Assembly (NCBI GenBank): GCA_030644725.1
Contig: CP130629.1
Span: forward strand, 1,171,572-1,235,571
Source of the DNA: Candidatus Electrothrix communis
GTDB lineage: Bacteria; Desulfobacterota; Desulfobulbia; Desulfobulbales; Desulfobulbaceae
Direction of reading: 5' to 3'
Length of the DNA: 64,000 nucleotides
A program made the position numbers and the translations under genes. The notes under the pieces were generated by a model that saw only the letters and a list, made by a program, of their open reading frames with translations, searched no databases and was not told where the DNA came from. Of this stretch, positions 1-8,610 are shown piece by piece (the stretch's first letter is position 1; every line of letters starts with the position of its first letter).

Positions 1-1142
1 CCGGTTCCGCCATCAATACCGTCGATCAGTAAAGCCCCGGCATACGGATTACGAACCAGGTTATTGAGCACAGACTTGGCTGAAGTCGACCCAGAAATTT
101 TCGGATACACCGGTACCCGGAAATTAAAAGCCATAGACATGGTCTGGATCATCTTCATAACACTCTCCTCAATGGAGTAGAGCGTCTGATGAACCGGCGG
201 TGAAGGTAAATCAACACCTTCCGGTACCCCGCGCAATCGGGCAATGAGCTTGGAAACCTTGAACCACATCAGCAGGCCGCCATCACCGGGCTTGGCACCC
301 TGGCCGTACTTGATCTCAATGGCTGCCGGATCGCATTGCATATCCGGAATAGCCCGGATAATCTCATCCCAGCCAAAATAACCGGACGCGATCTGAAGAA
401 TGATGTATTTCAGGAACGGGCTCTTGAGAACCCACGGCGGACAACCGCCTTCACCGGTGGCCATGACCACGGGAATTCCCAGCACCTCGTTACAATACGC
501 CACACCCTGGAGCAGGCCCAGCCACATATTGGGCGACAGCGCACCAAAGGACATGGAGCCGATCACAAAGGGAAAGATTTCCCGAGTCGGCGGAATCCAC
601 TCGCCCGAGGCCTTGCGGCGAAGAAATTCTTCCGGCGGCAGTACCCGTCCCAAGATGGTATTGGTGCTGAACTCATGCCGGCCCGCATCCAGAGCAGGAT
701 CGGTGAGCATGGAAATCCTACCAAAGGAAATACGGTCCAGGATAGTTTTCCCCGGAGCATTACGACGACCACCGCGCTTCCAGGAATCTCCTTTCTGGTC
801 CATATGAAAACGGGAACGATGCTCGTTCTGATTAGGCACCGGACCAATGGCCTCATTAGGACAGACCGAGGAACACATGCCGCAACCTATGCACATCTTG
901 TCTACTTCGGTATTCTGGCGAATGCCGACAAAATGACGGTAGTCATTGCCGCGCTTCTTCTTGAGGATATCCAGCTTGGGCACCCTCTGTCTGCGGTAGG
1001 TCAGGTAAATAGCCTGCTTAGGACAGACCGCTGTACACTGCCCGCACAGGGTGCAGCGATCCTCACGGTGCTCTATAATCCAGGGCAGATCGCTATAGGT
1101 CAGGCTGCTTGGCTGAGTGTAAACTGATCGAACTGAGACCAT
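1..1142 (-). CDS. gltB: Glutamate synthase, FMN/synthase domain with 4Fe-4S clusters (partial, 3' end off the window)
   Basis: Archaeal-type glutamate synthase large subunit, which makes glutamate from 2-oxoglutarate and ammonia released by its amidotransferase partner. I translated the minus strand from the ATG at 1142 (ribosome site AAAGGAA just upstream); the frame stays open to the window edge, about 380 residues. Two ferredoxin-type clusters come first, CTLCGQC near residues 30-36 (followed by a CP) and CIGCGMC near residue 75. The start of the synthase barrel follows, with the motifs GSMSFGALSP and GQGAKPGDGG. The start overlaps the end of the upstream amidotransferase gene by 43 bp in another frame, so the two are probably translationally coupled. 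The C-terminal part of the barrel and any GXGXG subunit lie outside the window. Family assignment is secure; whether the reductant is ferredoxin or NADPH cannot be seen. Confidence 0.9.
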   Translation of the reverse strand, partial: MVSVRSVYTQPSSLTYSDLPWIIEHREDRCTLCGQCTAVCPKQAIYLTYRRQRVPKLDILKKKRGNDYRHFVGIRQNTEVDKMCIGCGMCSSVCPNEAIGPVPNQNEHRSRFHMDQKGDSWKRGGRRNAPGKTILDRISFGRISMLTDPALDAGRHEFSTNTILGRVLPPEEFLRRKASGEWIPPTREIFPFVIGSMSFGALSPNMWLGLLQGVAYCNEVLGIPVVMATGEGGCPPWVLKSPFLKYIILQIASGYFGWDEIIRAIPDMQCDPAAIEIKYGQGAKPGDGGLLMWFKVSKLIARLRGVPEGVDLPSPPVHQTLYSIEESVMKMIQTMSMAFNFRVPVYPKISGSTSAKSVLNNLVRNPYAGALLIDGIDGGT

Positions 1143-2236
1143 ATCTGAAGTTCCTTTCTTTCGGGTGGAATAATTACTGTGTGTTCACGCATGGGCTGAA
1201 AATCAAGGGAGGGGTCACGATCCGGAACCAAGGCCTCCACGCCGCACATCTCTGAAGCAATGGCCCAGGCACCGGGACGACCGCCGACTGTGGCAGGACG
1301 CAGTTTTTTTGCATCCATAGCCAGCATGCAGGTTTCATCGGGCAGGGTGCCGATAATCGCATTAGGGCCGTCAATAATCAGACGACGGCAGGCAGTGCGC
1401 AAGCCCTTAAGAAAATCTCCCTGAGGATGAGCATTTAGCTCTTCTGTTTTCAGCGGGGTGATGACATGCTTATAGGCAGCCAAGGGTAACCCGAGTTTCT
1501 TGGTCACATAATGGAGAATATGGGCAAAGACCTCAGAGTCAGACTGATAGCCCATGTAACCGGGAATTTTTTTACCTTCCAGCCATTCTTTGATCGGCAC
1601 AAAGGCACTGTTCTCACCATTGGTCATGGTGGCAATGCCCTGAATAAAGAAAGGATGACAGGCATAGAGATTAATACCATAGTTGGTGTTCTGCCGTCCC
1701 TGGGCCATAACCACTCGGGCCTTGATGCGGTCATCGTTCAGACCAAGGGCATCACCCACTTGCAAGGGCCAACCCACTTCTTTGATGGTCACAACATCGG
1801 ACCAGAAAGAAAAGATGGTCAGATCATTGCCATGCTCTTCGCCGTTCTTGCGGAGAAAGAGACGGGTCTGCATTAATCGCTCTTCCAGCTCCTCGGTGGT
1901 CAGGCCGTCCGGCTTATTGTACACCCGAACAATATACTGATAGCGATCCTTGGCTTCGACAAGATCAGCATTCACCTTAAAGCGGTGATCATAATCCTGC
2001 TCAAAACCCCGCTCTTCCATGAGACGCTGGAGACGATTGAACGCCTGCTCGGTATGGGCAATACCTGACAGGATAATCTGCTCTTCTTTTTTATATTTAT
2101 AATCTTCAAAACTGACACCGCGCAGCAGTAGGCCGAGACCACTACCGTCATAACCCTCCTGCATGGCTTCCATGCCGGTCAACACCTCATAGGGTGAGAA
2201 GGGTATATCTGCGGTTTTCAGGGCTAATCGACACAT
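1100..2236 (-). CDS. Class II glutamine amidotransferase, glutamate synthase subunit
   Basis: Provides ammonia from glutamine to the synthase subunit encoded immediately downstream. The protein starts MCRLALKT, so Cys2 becomes the N-terminal nucleophile after Met removal, as in all Ntn-type class II amidotransferases. The 378 residues cover only the amidotransferase domain, typical of the split archaeal-type enzyme rather than the fused bacterial GltB. A GGGAG ribosome site lies about 9 bases before the ATG. The gene overlaps the synthase gene by 43 bp. It could be confused with a stand-alone GATase of another pathway, but the neighbour makes glutamate synthase the best reading. Confidence 0.9.
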   Translation of the reverse strand: MCRLALKTADIPFSPYEVLTGMEAMQEGYDGSGLGLLLRGVSFEDYKYKKEEQIILSGIAHTEQAFNRLQRLMEERGFEQDYDHRFKVNADLVEAKDRYQYIVRVYNKPDGLTTEELEERLMQTRLFLRKNGEEHGNDLTIFSFWSDVVTIKEVGWPLQVGDALGLNDDRIKARVVMAQGRQNTNYGINLYACHPFFIQGIATMTNGENSAFVPIKEWLEGKKIPGYMGYQSDSEVFAHILHYVTKKLGLPLAAYKHVITPLKTEELNAHPQGDFLKGLRTACRRLIIDGPNAIIGTLPDETCMLAMDAKKLRPATVGGRPGAWAIASEMCGVEALVPDRDPSLDFQPMREHTVIIPPERKELQIWSQFDQFTLSQAA

Positions 2237-2597
2237 AAAATGACTCCCGGAGATTTCTTAATGCGTTTTTCTTCCAATAAGATATTGCACCGATTCCAGA
2301 GACGGAGTTTCAGTTGACCCGAGCATCGGCGCAAAAAAACACTTGACAATACAAAAAAAGCTGTGCTCTGTCAAATAGAAAGCGCTGCCAGAAAAGCAGG
2401 AGAAAATGGTGCCGCTCCGAATCCAACCACATCTCAAACATCAGCAATATTCCTCGTTCAGTTCAAGAAGATCTGTAACGCCTTCATTAACTTGCTCTTT
2501 CCTTTGCTGAAGCGTACAATAACCCCATGTAATGGCGAACAACCGTTCTTTTATCCTGGATAAATCGACAAGAATAAGGAGGAGCACAGCATGGCAG
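2237..2597. other. Intergenic region upstream of the glutamate synthase genes
   Basis: About 360 bases without a convincing gene. It must carry the promoter of the minus-strand glutamate synthase genes, but I find no clear -35/-10 pair. Short open frames here lack ribosome sites and look like chance. The right part leads into a transposase remnant. Confidence 0.5.
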
Positions 2598-2777
2598 ATG
2601 AAAAAAACGCGGCCGGACCACTGGCCTTACTTTCTCGGTAACACCATTTTTTTCAGAGTCGAGGCGACGGATCGTCATATACGGTGCCCGGCCTGTGGCC
2701 ATCGGTACTCAGTTTTCAGAGGACAAAAAGTCCGGCAACTGCGGCGTCTTCCTTTTATGAAGGGAAGTCTGTTTTGA
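2598..2777 (+). pseudogene. Transposase N-terminal remnant (probably ISL3-like)
   Basis: A 59-residue open frame starting MKKTRPDHW with a strong AGGAGG upstream, ending soon after a zinc-ribbon half (CPACGHRYSVF followed by basic residues and LRRLP). This resembles the N-terminal zinc-binding head of ISL3-family transposases, which are normally about 400 residues; nothing of the catalytic domain remains. A second ATG at 2591 in another frame stops after 16 codons. The identification is from memory of the family pattern, so an unrelated small zinc-ribbon protein is possible. Confidence 0.4.
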
Positions 2778-2790
2778 AATCAAAATCGAC

Positions 2791-2821
2791 AACCCACCCG
2801 AAAAATTACTCCAGGCGGGTT
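2791..2821 (-). terminator. Weak hairpin after the DUF190 gene
   Basis: On the minus strand AACCCGCC pairs with GGTGGGTT (one G-U pair) around a 15-base loop, about 23 bases past the DUF190 stop codon. There is no clean U-tract, so it is only a possible terminator. Confidence 0.3.
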
Positions 2822-2843
2822 GCTCGGGGTTAATATGTTCCGC

Positions 2844-3197
2844 TTATCTCTCTCCTTGCTTTTCCTTATCATGCCGATACAGCCGCACATGAACCTTTTC
2901 CAGCGTCACCACCCCTTCTGGAACAACCGGATCAAGAATATCTAAAAAAGCCTCCAGCTTCTGCCGGGTATCAATCAACTCAAGCACCACGGGCAGATCC
3001 TCGGACAGGCAGAGAATGGAGCTGGTCTTGATCCGTGAACCTGCTCCAAAGCCCATCATTCCCCGCATAACCGTGGCTCCGGCAAGCCCCTGTTCACGGG
3101 CCTGGATGACAATCCACTCGTAGAGATGCTTGCTCTCGTGCCGTGCCGCCTCACCGATGATGATCCGCAGCAGGTAACCTTCTGAAGGTAATTCCAT
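2844..3197 (-). CDS. DUF190 family PII-like protein
   Basis: Small cytoplasmic protein of the DUF190 family, which has a PII-like ferredoxin fold and is often found beside fluoride channels (CrcB) or metal-related genes. The start is the ATG at 3197 (MELPSEGYLLRII), because GGAGG lies 8 bases upstream; a longer frame from 3245 has no such site. The 117 residues match the family's usual length, with the central segment GFGAGSRIKTSSILCLSEDL and the C-terminal VHVRLYRHDK. No crcB is adjacent. Ligand and partner are unknown. It is divergent from the plus-strand Fe-S ATPase operon, so the 310-base gap holds both promoters. Confidence 0.8.
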   Translation of the reverse strand: MELPSEGYLLRIIIGEAARHESKHLYEWIVIQAREQGLAGATVMRGMMGFGAGSRIKTSSILCLSEDLPVVLELIDTRQKLEAFLDILDPVVPEGVVTLEKVHVRLYRHDKEKQGER

Positions 3198-3363
3198 GCT
3201 TTTCCCCTCCTTCGACAAAAAAATATCAGGAATTCTTTCACTCAAAAAACCGAACTGAACCCTGACAAAGGGACATTGTCAAGAAAATTAGGGCGAACAA
3301 TACGCTGTAAAATTTTATCGCCCCTGGTTTCCTTTTATAAAACACAAAATATTTAACTAACTG

Positions 3364-3406
3364 TTGACAAAAGATTTTCGAATCCATATATTGTGCATAT
3401 GCACAA
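3364..3406 (+). promoter_or_regulatory. Sigma70-type promoter with overlapping palindromic operator
   Basis: TTGACA at 3364-3369 and TATATT at 3387-3392 are exactly 17 bases apart. A perfect 16-bp palindrome, TTGTGCATATGCACAA, covers 3391-3406 and so overlaps the end of the -10 box and the expected transcription start. That placement fits a repressor operator controlling the operon that begins at 3508. The regulator is not identifiable here. The rest of the gap 3198-3507 shows no other recognised element. Confidence 0.6.
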
Positions 3407-3507
3407 AACAGCAACATCAGTACCACAGGCAGATATTAACAGGCGGGCTTTATTTCAAAGGGTAAAAGCCAGCTACGGGAAAATCCAAAGATCACGGAGG
3501 TAAAAAG

Positions 3508-3999
3508 ATGAAACTCTGTATCACAGCAGCAGGAAACGATATATCCGCAGCAACAGACGCCGCGTTCGGCAGGGCCCCCTGGTTTGTTCTGGTGGACACA
3601 GAATCAGGCATAACCCAGGGCATTGAGAACGTCTCATCCCAGGCCGCGCAGGGAGCCGGTATCGCAGCGGCTCAAGCCATGACCGAGCACGGGGTCGATG
3701 CCGTGCTCACCGGCAGGCTGGGACCTAAGGCCAGGGCAGCGCTGGAAGCCTCGGGAGTCGGGATGTACGAGGGATTAGGTCGCTCCACGGTTGCGGAGGC
3801 CCTGGAGCAATTCCGCGCCGGACAATACGGTGCTTCCGGGCAGGCCCAAGAGCAAACAACAGCCGGTACTGCTTCTGCTTCCCCAGCTCAATGCAAAGGC
3901 CCCGGTGCCGTCCGAGTCCAAGGTGGCGGACAGGGAAAAGGAAACTGCGGTTGCGGTAACGGAACAGGAAAGGGTCAAGGACGCAGGAGGGGCCAGTGA
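3508..3999 (+). CDS. NifX/NifB-type dinitrogenase iron-molybdenum cofactor family protein (orange-protein-like)
   Basis: Cytoplasmic protein with the NifX/NafY-like metal-cluster-binding fold in residues 1-105 (MKLCITAAGNDI..., FGRAPWFVLVD, GVDAVLTGRLGPKA). The low-complexity tail is rich in Gln, Gly, Ala and Thr and ends with Cys-Gly and basic residues. In Desulfovibrio a related protein, ORP, carries a Mo-Cu sulfide cluster and works with two MinD-type ATPases; the same neighbours follow here. The ribosome site is GGAGG, 6 bases before the ATG. The end overlaps the next gene by 4 bp. Whether this copy binds Mo-Cu or Fe-S cannot be seen. Confidence 0.8.
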   Translation: MKLCITAAGNDISAATDAAFGRAPWFVLVDTESGITQGIENVSSQAAQGAGIAAAQAMTEHGVDAVLTGRLGPKARAALEASGVGMYEGLGRSTVAEALEQFRAGQYGASGQAQEQTTAGTASASPAQCKGPGAVRVQGGGQGKGNCGCGNGTGKGQGRRRGQ

Positions 4000-4958
4000 A
4001 CATGAAACTGCACCCGGAAATTATCAAACATTTCCACAGCACGACCTTTACGACCCCGATCATCGGAGTCACCGGTGGCAAGGGCGGGGTGGGGAAATCA
4101 ACAGTAGCTGTTAACCTGGCTGCGGCCTTTGTCGCCCAAGGCAGGAGGGTTGCCCTGATCGACGCGGATGTGGACGCACCCAACGACAGCCTCCTCCTTG
4201 GGATACCCTTGGAAAACCCAGAGCCTGTCACAATCATGCAGCCAATTTTTGACCTGGAAAAATGCACGGATTGCCGGAAATGCGTTAAGGCTTGCCAAAT
4301 GAACAGCCTGTTCCGACCGCAAGCAAAGCACATCACTCTGATGGGCGAATGCAACGGTTGCGAGGCCTGCTATCTGGTCTGCCCCGCAGAGGCAATTAAT
4401 CGCGGAAGTCATTCCGTAGGCACCCTCTACAAGAGCGAGCAAGGCAAACTGACCCTCTACACCGGGGCTCTTCAGCCGGGCTTGGCAGAAAGCGCCCTGG
4501 TGGTCAACGCGGTCAGAGACGCCGCCTTTGCCGAAGCGGATCAGTTTGATATTATTTTGGTGGACACAGCGCCAGGAACCCATTGCAATGTGATCAGCGC
4601 TTTAAAAGGAGCCGACCATGTACTGGCAGTGACAGAACCTACCCCACTGGGTTCCCATGATCTTGAGTTAATCCTTTCCTTACTGGAGATGTTTGCCATG
4701 CAACGAAGCGTTGTGATCAATCGTTCAGATCTGCCCGGTAAAAAAGAAAAGGTCCAACAGGCAGCCCAAGCCAGCTCCGCTCCTATTGCAGGAGAAATCA
4801 AGCTGGATAAGGATCTCTTGGCTGGTTACCTGCAAGGAACGCCGGTGGTCGACCTGCTGCCGAACTCATCAGCAGCAAAGATTTTTTTGAAAATGGCTGA
4901 TCATTTAACAGCAACCTATCCGAACCGAAGCAAACAGGCAAGCCAGGGGGTGTCATGA
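3996..4958 (+). CDS. MinD/Mrp-type P-loop ATPase with inserted 2[4Fe-4S] ferredoxin domain
   Basis: Deviant Walker A ATPase (GGKGGVGKST, residues 27-36) with a ferredoxin-like insert at about residues 90-135 (CTDCRKCVKAC, then CNGCEACYLVC) and the MinD motif DTAPGTHCNV. Such proteins occur beside NifX-like proteins in sulfate reducers, including the ORP complex. They are proposed to act in metal-cluster assembly or cell-cycle-linked functions. Start: GTG at 3996 lies 5 bases after AGGAGG; an ATG at 4002 is an equally reasonable alternative. It overlaps both neighbours by 4 bp, so the three genes form a coupled operon. Confidence 0.85.
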   Translation: MNMKLHPEIIKHFHSTTFTTPIIGVTGGKGGVGKSTVAVNLAAAFVAQGRRVALIDADVDAPNDSLLLGIPLENPEPVTIMQPIFDLEKCTDCRKCVKACQMNSLFRPQAKHITLMGECNGCEACYLVCPAEAINRGSHSVGTLYKSEQGKLTLYTGALQPGLAESALVVNAVRDAAFAEADQFDIILVDTAPGTHCNVISALKGADHVLAVTEPTPLGSHDLELILSLLEMFAMQRSVVINRSDLPGKKEKVQQAAQASSAPIAGEIKLDKDLLAGYLQGTPVVDLLPNSSAAKIFLKMADHLTATYPNRSKQASQGVS

Positions 4959-5836
4959 AAGAAATCGTTATTCTGAGTGGCAAGGGCGGGGTGGGAAAAT
5001 CCTCCCTGACTGCGGCTCTTGCTCATCTGCTGACCGAAAAGGGTACACGCCTAACGTTGGCAGATACAGACGTTGACGCGCCCAATCTCCATATCGTTCT
5101 GGAGGCTGAATTTGACCGCAGCACATCGGTCACAGCCTCGGATAAGGCGATGATTGATTATGAAAAATGCAGCCGCTGCATGCGTTGCGTGGATGCCTGC
5201 GCCTTTGAGTCGATCATCGGAGACAAAAAGCCAATTATTATCAGTTATTCTTGTGAAGGTTGTGGGGTCTGCGCCTTGGTCTGCCCGGAAGAGGCTGTTT
5301 CGATTCACCCAGTGGAAAACGGCAAGATAAATTTTGTCACCTCTGGGGCTGTACGGGTGGTGGCCGGGGAACTAGGAATCGGCGAATCCAGCTCAGGGCG
5401 ATTGGTGGATATCGTCAAGCGGGAGGCTCGACAGGAAGCATCGTTGAGCGGAAGCGATTTACTGCTCACGGACGGCCCTCCAGGCATTGGTTGCCCGGTG
5501 ATTGCAGCCCTAAAGGGATCAGATTACGCCATTTTGGTCACAGAGCCGACTCCCTCCGCCCTAAGTGATCTGCAACGGATTACCGAGGTGGTACGCGGGG
5601 TTGGCATTCCTGCCGGTGCGGTGCTCAATCGGAGCGATATGGACCAAAAATCTGCCAGCACCACCCTAGACTGGCTTGCCCGAAACGATGTGCCCCTACT
5701 GGGGACAATCCCCTATGATCCGTACCTTCCCAAAGCCCTAGCTCGCGGTGCTCTGGCCGTGAACATGTATCCTGATGCGCCCTCTTCCTTGGCGTTGAGA
5801 AACCTGCATAAAATGGTGGAAGGATTGTTCGACTGA
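4955..5836 (+). CDS. MinD/Mrp-type P-loop ATPase with ferredoxin insert (second paralogue)
   Basis: Paralogue of the preceding ATPase: SGKGGVGKSS Walker A at residues 8-17, ferredoxin insert at about 65-110 (CSRCMRCVDAC and CEGCGVCALVC), and DGPPGIGCPV as the Walker B/switch region. The ATG overlaps the previous stop codon (ATGA), which indicates translational coupling and probably a heterodimer, as for the two MinD proteins of the Desulfovibrio orange-protein complex. The pairing with a NifX-like protein suggests a role in handling a metal-sulfur cluster; the substrate is not known. A terminator follows. Confidence 0.85.
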   Translation: MKEIVILSGKGGVGKSSLTAALAHLLTEKGTRLTLADTDVDAPNLHIVLEAEFDRSTSVTASDKAMIDYEKCSRCMRCVDACAFESIIGDKKPIIISYSCEGCGVCALVCPEEAVSIHPVENGKINFVTSGAVRVVAGELGIGESSSGRLVDIVKREARQEASLSGSDLLLTDGPPGIGCPVIAALKGSDYAILVTEPTPSALSDLQRITEVVRGVGIPAGAVLNRSDMDQKSASTTLDWLARNDVPLLGTIPYDPYLPKALARGALAVNMYPDAPSSLALRNLHKMVEGLFD

Positions 5837-5910
5837 GAGCTGCCTGTACTCTCTTGCTCACTCCCTTCACCACATCATAAACCGGAGGATTTTTCCTACT
5901 GAGGCCCATC

Positions 5911-5946
5911 AAAAAAGGGGCGAATACTATATTCGTCCCCTTTTTG
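5911..5946. terminator. Bidirectional rho-independent terminator
   Basis: An A-rich tract, GGGGCGAAT, a 5-base loop, ATTCGTCCCC (one bulged T) and TTTTT form a hairpin with A-tract and T-tract flanks. It lies between the convergent ATPase operon and the FKBP gene and can serve both. Confidence 0.85.
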
Positions 5947-6028
5947 TCTTCATACCTTCTTCGTAATATCTAGCAGGGACGGTGATGAACAATCAGCATC
6001 GTCCCTGCATCGTACCGCCTATAGGGGG

Positions 6029-6457
6029 CTAGGCGATCTCAACCAACTCCAACGCAAAGGTGAGATCCTTACCCGCCAGAGGCGGATTAGCATCCAGCTG
6101 AATATGCTCATCTGTCACCTCGGTGACTTCCACCATAATGGGCTGGCCATTGGGCCCAGCAAGCTGCAAGCGTTGTCCAACCTCTGGGGTGATATCCGCA
6201 GGCACTTCATTACGAGGTGCGCTGATCACCATCTCTTCATTGCGCTGACCGTAGGCCTTCTCCGCAGGAATAGTGACACTTTTCTTTTCACCCGGCTCCA
6301 TACCAGTGACCGCTTCATCAAACCCAACAATCACCTGGCCACCGCCCAAGGTGAACTCCAGCGGATCAACGCCCACAGAGGAATCAAACTCGGTGCCGTC
6401 CTCCAGGGTGCCGGTGTAATGAACTTTGACGCTGTCTCCTGATTTTGCTACAGTCAT
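6029..6457 (-). CDS. FKBP-type peptidyl-prolyl cis-trans isomerase (SlyD-like)
   Basis: Folding helper that isomerises Xaa-Pro bonds. The 142 residues contain the FKBP signature VKVHYTGTLEDGTEFDSS, then the SlyD-type insert-in-flap chaperone domain (residues about 70-125, EKAYGQRNEEMVI... to EVTDEH), and the closing strand LTFALELVEIA. The His/Cys-rich metal-binding tail of E. coli SlyD is missing, as in many environmental homologues. AAGGAG lies 6 bases before the ATG. It is transcribed alone towards the shared terminator. Confidence 0.9.
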   Translation of the reverse strand: MTVAKSGDSVKVHYTGTLEDGTEFDSSVGVDPLEFTLGGGQVIVGFDEAVTGMEPGEKKSVTIPAEKAYGQRNEEMVISAPRNEVPADITPEVGQRLQLAGPNGQPIMVEVTEVTDEHIQLDANPPLAGKDLTFALELVEIA

Positions 6458-6569
6458 ACATGCTCCTTATCCTTAATAGGATTGACGGAAATGAATAAGC
6501 AGGATTGCGCAGCATGCAGCAATCCTGTCGAAAATATCGCTTCGATATTATTGTACCTTCAGACAGCTG

Positions 6570-6779
6570 TCAACCCTTGGGAGCCGGTTTTCCGGTTTTC
6601 TCTTCCGGGCTTCCCACGCGATCAGCACAGTCCTCTTCTGGCACATAGCCGAGCCCGCAACAGGCCGGGCATTCTTCAACCGAGAGAAGAAAGCGACTTT
6701 CCCCTTTAAAAAAATTAAGCTGGCCACTGCCGCCGCAGGTCGGACAGGGAGGATGCTCTTTAACCTGCTCAGTCGCCAT
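6570..6779 (-). CDS. Small zinc-ribbon protein
   Basis: A 69-residue protein starting MATEQVKEHPPCPTCGGSG with a second knuckle CPACCGLGY near residue 45, so two Cys-x2-Cys pairs of the DnaJ/rubredoxin-like kind that should bind one zinc ion. The ATG at 6779 overlaps the end of the upstream uup gene by 11 bp, which argues for a real coupled gene. A longer in-frame reading exists but only shadows uup. Function is unknown; the C-terminus is acidic then Lys/Pro-rich. Confidence 0.6.
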   Translation of the reverse strand: MATEQVKEHPPCPTCGGSGQLNFFKGESRFLLSVEECPACCGLGYVPEEDCADRVGSPEEKTGKPAPKG

Positions 6780-8610
6780 TCCGCAAGGCCTCCAGCTCTT
6801 CCCAACGGCTGTACAGGCTGGTGACCTCCTGCTGCGCCTTTTCCAGCTCTTGACAGCACAAAGCCAATTTTCCTGCATTACCAGCAATATCAGGATGATG
6901 AAGTTCAGCCTCCAGCTCTTCATGCCGCTCTTCTGCGACCAGGATTTTCTCCTCCATCTGGTCGTACTCGCGCTGATCCATGTAGGAGAGCTTTTTCACG
7001 GATTTCTTGGCAGCAGCCTTGGACGAAGCCTTTTTTTTGCGCTTTTTCTCCTCTTCCGCTTTGCCCTTCCCGTTAAGGGCAGCCAGCCATTGCCCATAAT
7101 CAGCAAACAGGGAGGCATTATCCTGACCGTCAAAACCCAGGACCTGTCCACAGATCCGATCCAGCATAAAACGGTCATGGGTGACCAAAACCAAGGCCCC
7201 GGCAAACTCGTTCAAACTCTGCTCCAGGACGTTCAGAGAGGGGATATCCAGATCATTGGTGGGCTCATCCAGAAGCAGAATATCCGCAGGCTGACGCATG
7301 AGCGACGCGATCAATATTCGGGCCTGCTCCCCGCCGGAGAGCCGGGACACCGGGGTCTCCAGCTGATCCGTGCGAAAGAGAAAACGCTGGGCCCAAGAAG
7401 CCACATGGATGGAGCGGTCCTGATAAACCACGGAATCGCCGTCCGGGGCCAAGGCCCGGCGCAAGGTCTGCTCCTGATCTAGCTGCTCCCGGCGCTGATC
7501 AAAGCTGATAATACGGAGATTATCCGCTGCGACAACCGTGCCCGTGTCCGGCTGGGGCCCTTCATCAGTGCCAGCAGCCGCCAGAATTTGCATCAGGGTG
7601 GACTTGCCGCAGCCGTTCCGCCCCAGCAGGCCCAGCCGGGTGCCCGGTGCAAGGGTCAGATCAAGGTCGCTGAACAGACTACGTCCCTCAAAGCCCTTAC
7701 TGATTCCAGTGGCAACCAGCAGCTTTTTGGTCTTGCGGTCTGTGCCGTCAAAGGAGATATCCACAGCTGTGCCTACCCGATTGCGCTGCTTAACCACCGA
7801 CAACTCATCCTGAAGCCGATAGGCGGCATCTTTGCGCGACTTGGCCTTGGTGGCCCTAGCCTTGGGACCGCGACTGAGCCACTCATTTTCCCGCCGCACC
7901 TTATTGGCCAAGCGCTCCTCCTGCTCCTGCTGCTGCTCCAGAAAGATCTCCCGTTTTTCCAGAAAAGCAGAGTAATTGCCATTGACCTGAAGGGTTCCCT
8001 CAGGATAAGCCGCAGAGAGCTCAACGATCCGACTGACCGTGTTTTCGAGAAAACGACGGTCATGACTGACCATGAGATAGGCATCCGGGCTTTCCGGCAA
8101 TGAGGCCTTGAGCAGTTTTTCCAGCCAGAGAATACCCTCGATATCCAAATGGTTGGTGGGCTCATCCATGACCAGCACGTCTGGGTGGGTTACCAGTGCC
8201 CGGCAGATAGCCAGCCGTTTACGCCAGCCGCCAGAAAGCAGACCAACCAGGCTGTCTGGATCCGGAAACTCAGCCCGACTGAGGAGGCTATGCACCCGGT
8301 TGTATTGTTCCACCTCCTCAATATGGAGTGCAGCCACAGCAGCATAGAGATTATCAGCGCAGCTTTTCTCCTCATCAAAGACATCAGACTGAGCCAGGTA
8401 ACTGACCCGGACATGCCGTTGGCGAAAAATCTCGCCGTTATCCGCTTCAATCAACCCGGCAAGGATCTTGAGCAGGGTGGATTTTCCAGACCCGTTGGGA
8501 CCGATCAGGCCGACCCGATCCCCCTTGGCCAGAACCAAATCTACCGAGGAAAACAAGGTCTGGGCACCAAAGGCCTTGGTCAGGTCGCGACAGGAAAGCA
8601 AGTTAGACAT
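6769..8610 (-). CDS. uup: ABC-F ATPase, Uup type
   Basis: Soluble twin-ATPase protein with no membrane domain; ABC-F proteins act on the ribosome, and Uup also affects transposon excision and branched DNA in E. coli. The first nucleotide domain has Walker A GPNGSGKST at residues 37-45 and DEPTNHLD; the second has LGRNGCGKST and DEPTNDLD. The inter-domain linker is basic, and residues about 540-613 form the C-terminal coiled coil typical of Uup. The chosen ATG at 8610 overlaps the end of pheA by 8 bp; a longer frame from 8721 only reads pheA out of frame. Confidence 0.9.
   Translation of the reverse strand: MSNLLSCRDLTKAFGAQTLFSSVDLVLAKGDRVGLIGPNGSGKSTLLKILAGLIEADNGEIFRQRHVRVSYLAQSDVFDEEKSCADNLYAAVAALHIEEVEQYNRVHSLLSRAEFPDPDSLVGLLSGGWRKRLAICRALVTHPDVLVMDEPTNHLDIEGILWLEKLLKASLPESPDAYLMVSHDRRFLENTVSRIVELSAAYPEGTLQVNGNYSAFLEKREIFLEQQQEQEERLANKVRRENEWLSRGPKARATKAKSRKDAAYRLQDELSVVKQRNRVGTAVDISFDGTDRKTKKLLVATGISKGFEGRSLFSDLDLTLAPGTRLGLLGRNGCGKSTLMQILAAAGTDEGPQPDTGTVVAADNLRIISFDQRREQLDQEQTLRRALAPDGDSVVYQDRSIHVASWAQRFLFRTDQLETPVSRLSGGEQARILIASLMRQPADILLLDEPTNDLDIPSLNVLEQSLNEFAGALVLVTHDRFMLDRICGQVLGFDGQDNASLFADYGQWLAALNGKGKAEEEKKRKKKASSKAAAKKSVKKLSYMDQREYDQMEEKILVAEERHEELEAELHHPDIAGNAGKLALCCQELEKAQQEVTSLYSRWEELEALRNGD

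Noticed and set aside
336-1127. Plus-strand open frame of 263 codons
   Set aside because: It is opposite the glutamate synthase gene, whose minus-strand translation shows ferredoxin and synthase motifs; the plus-strand product has no known pattern.
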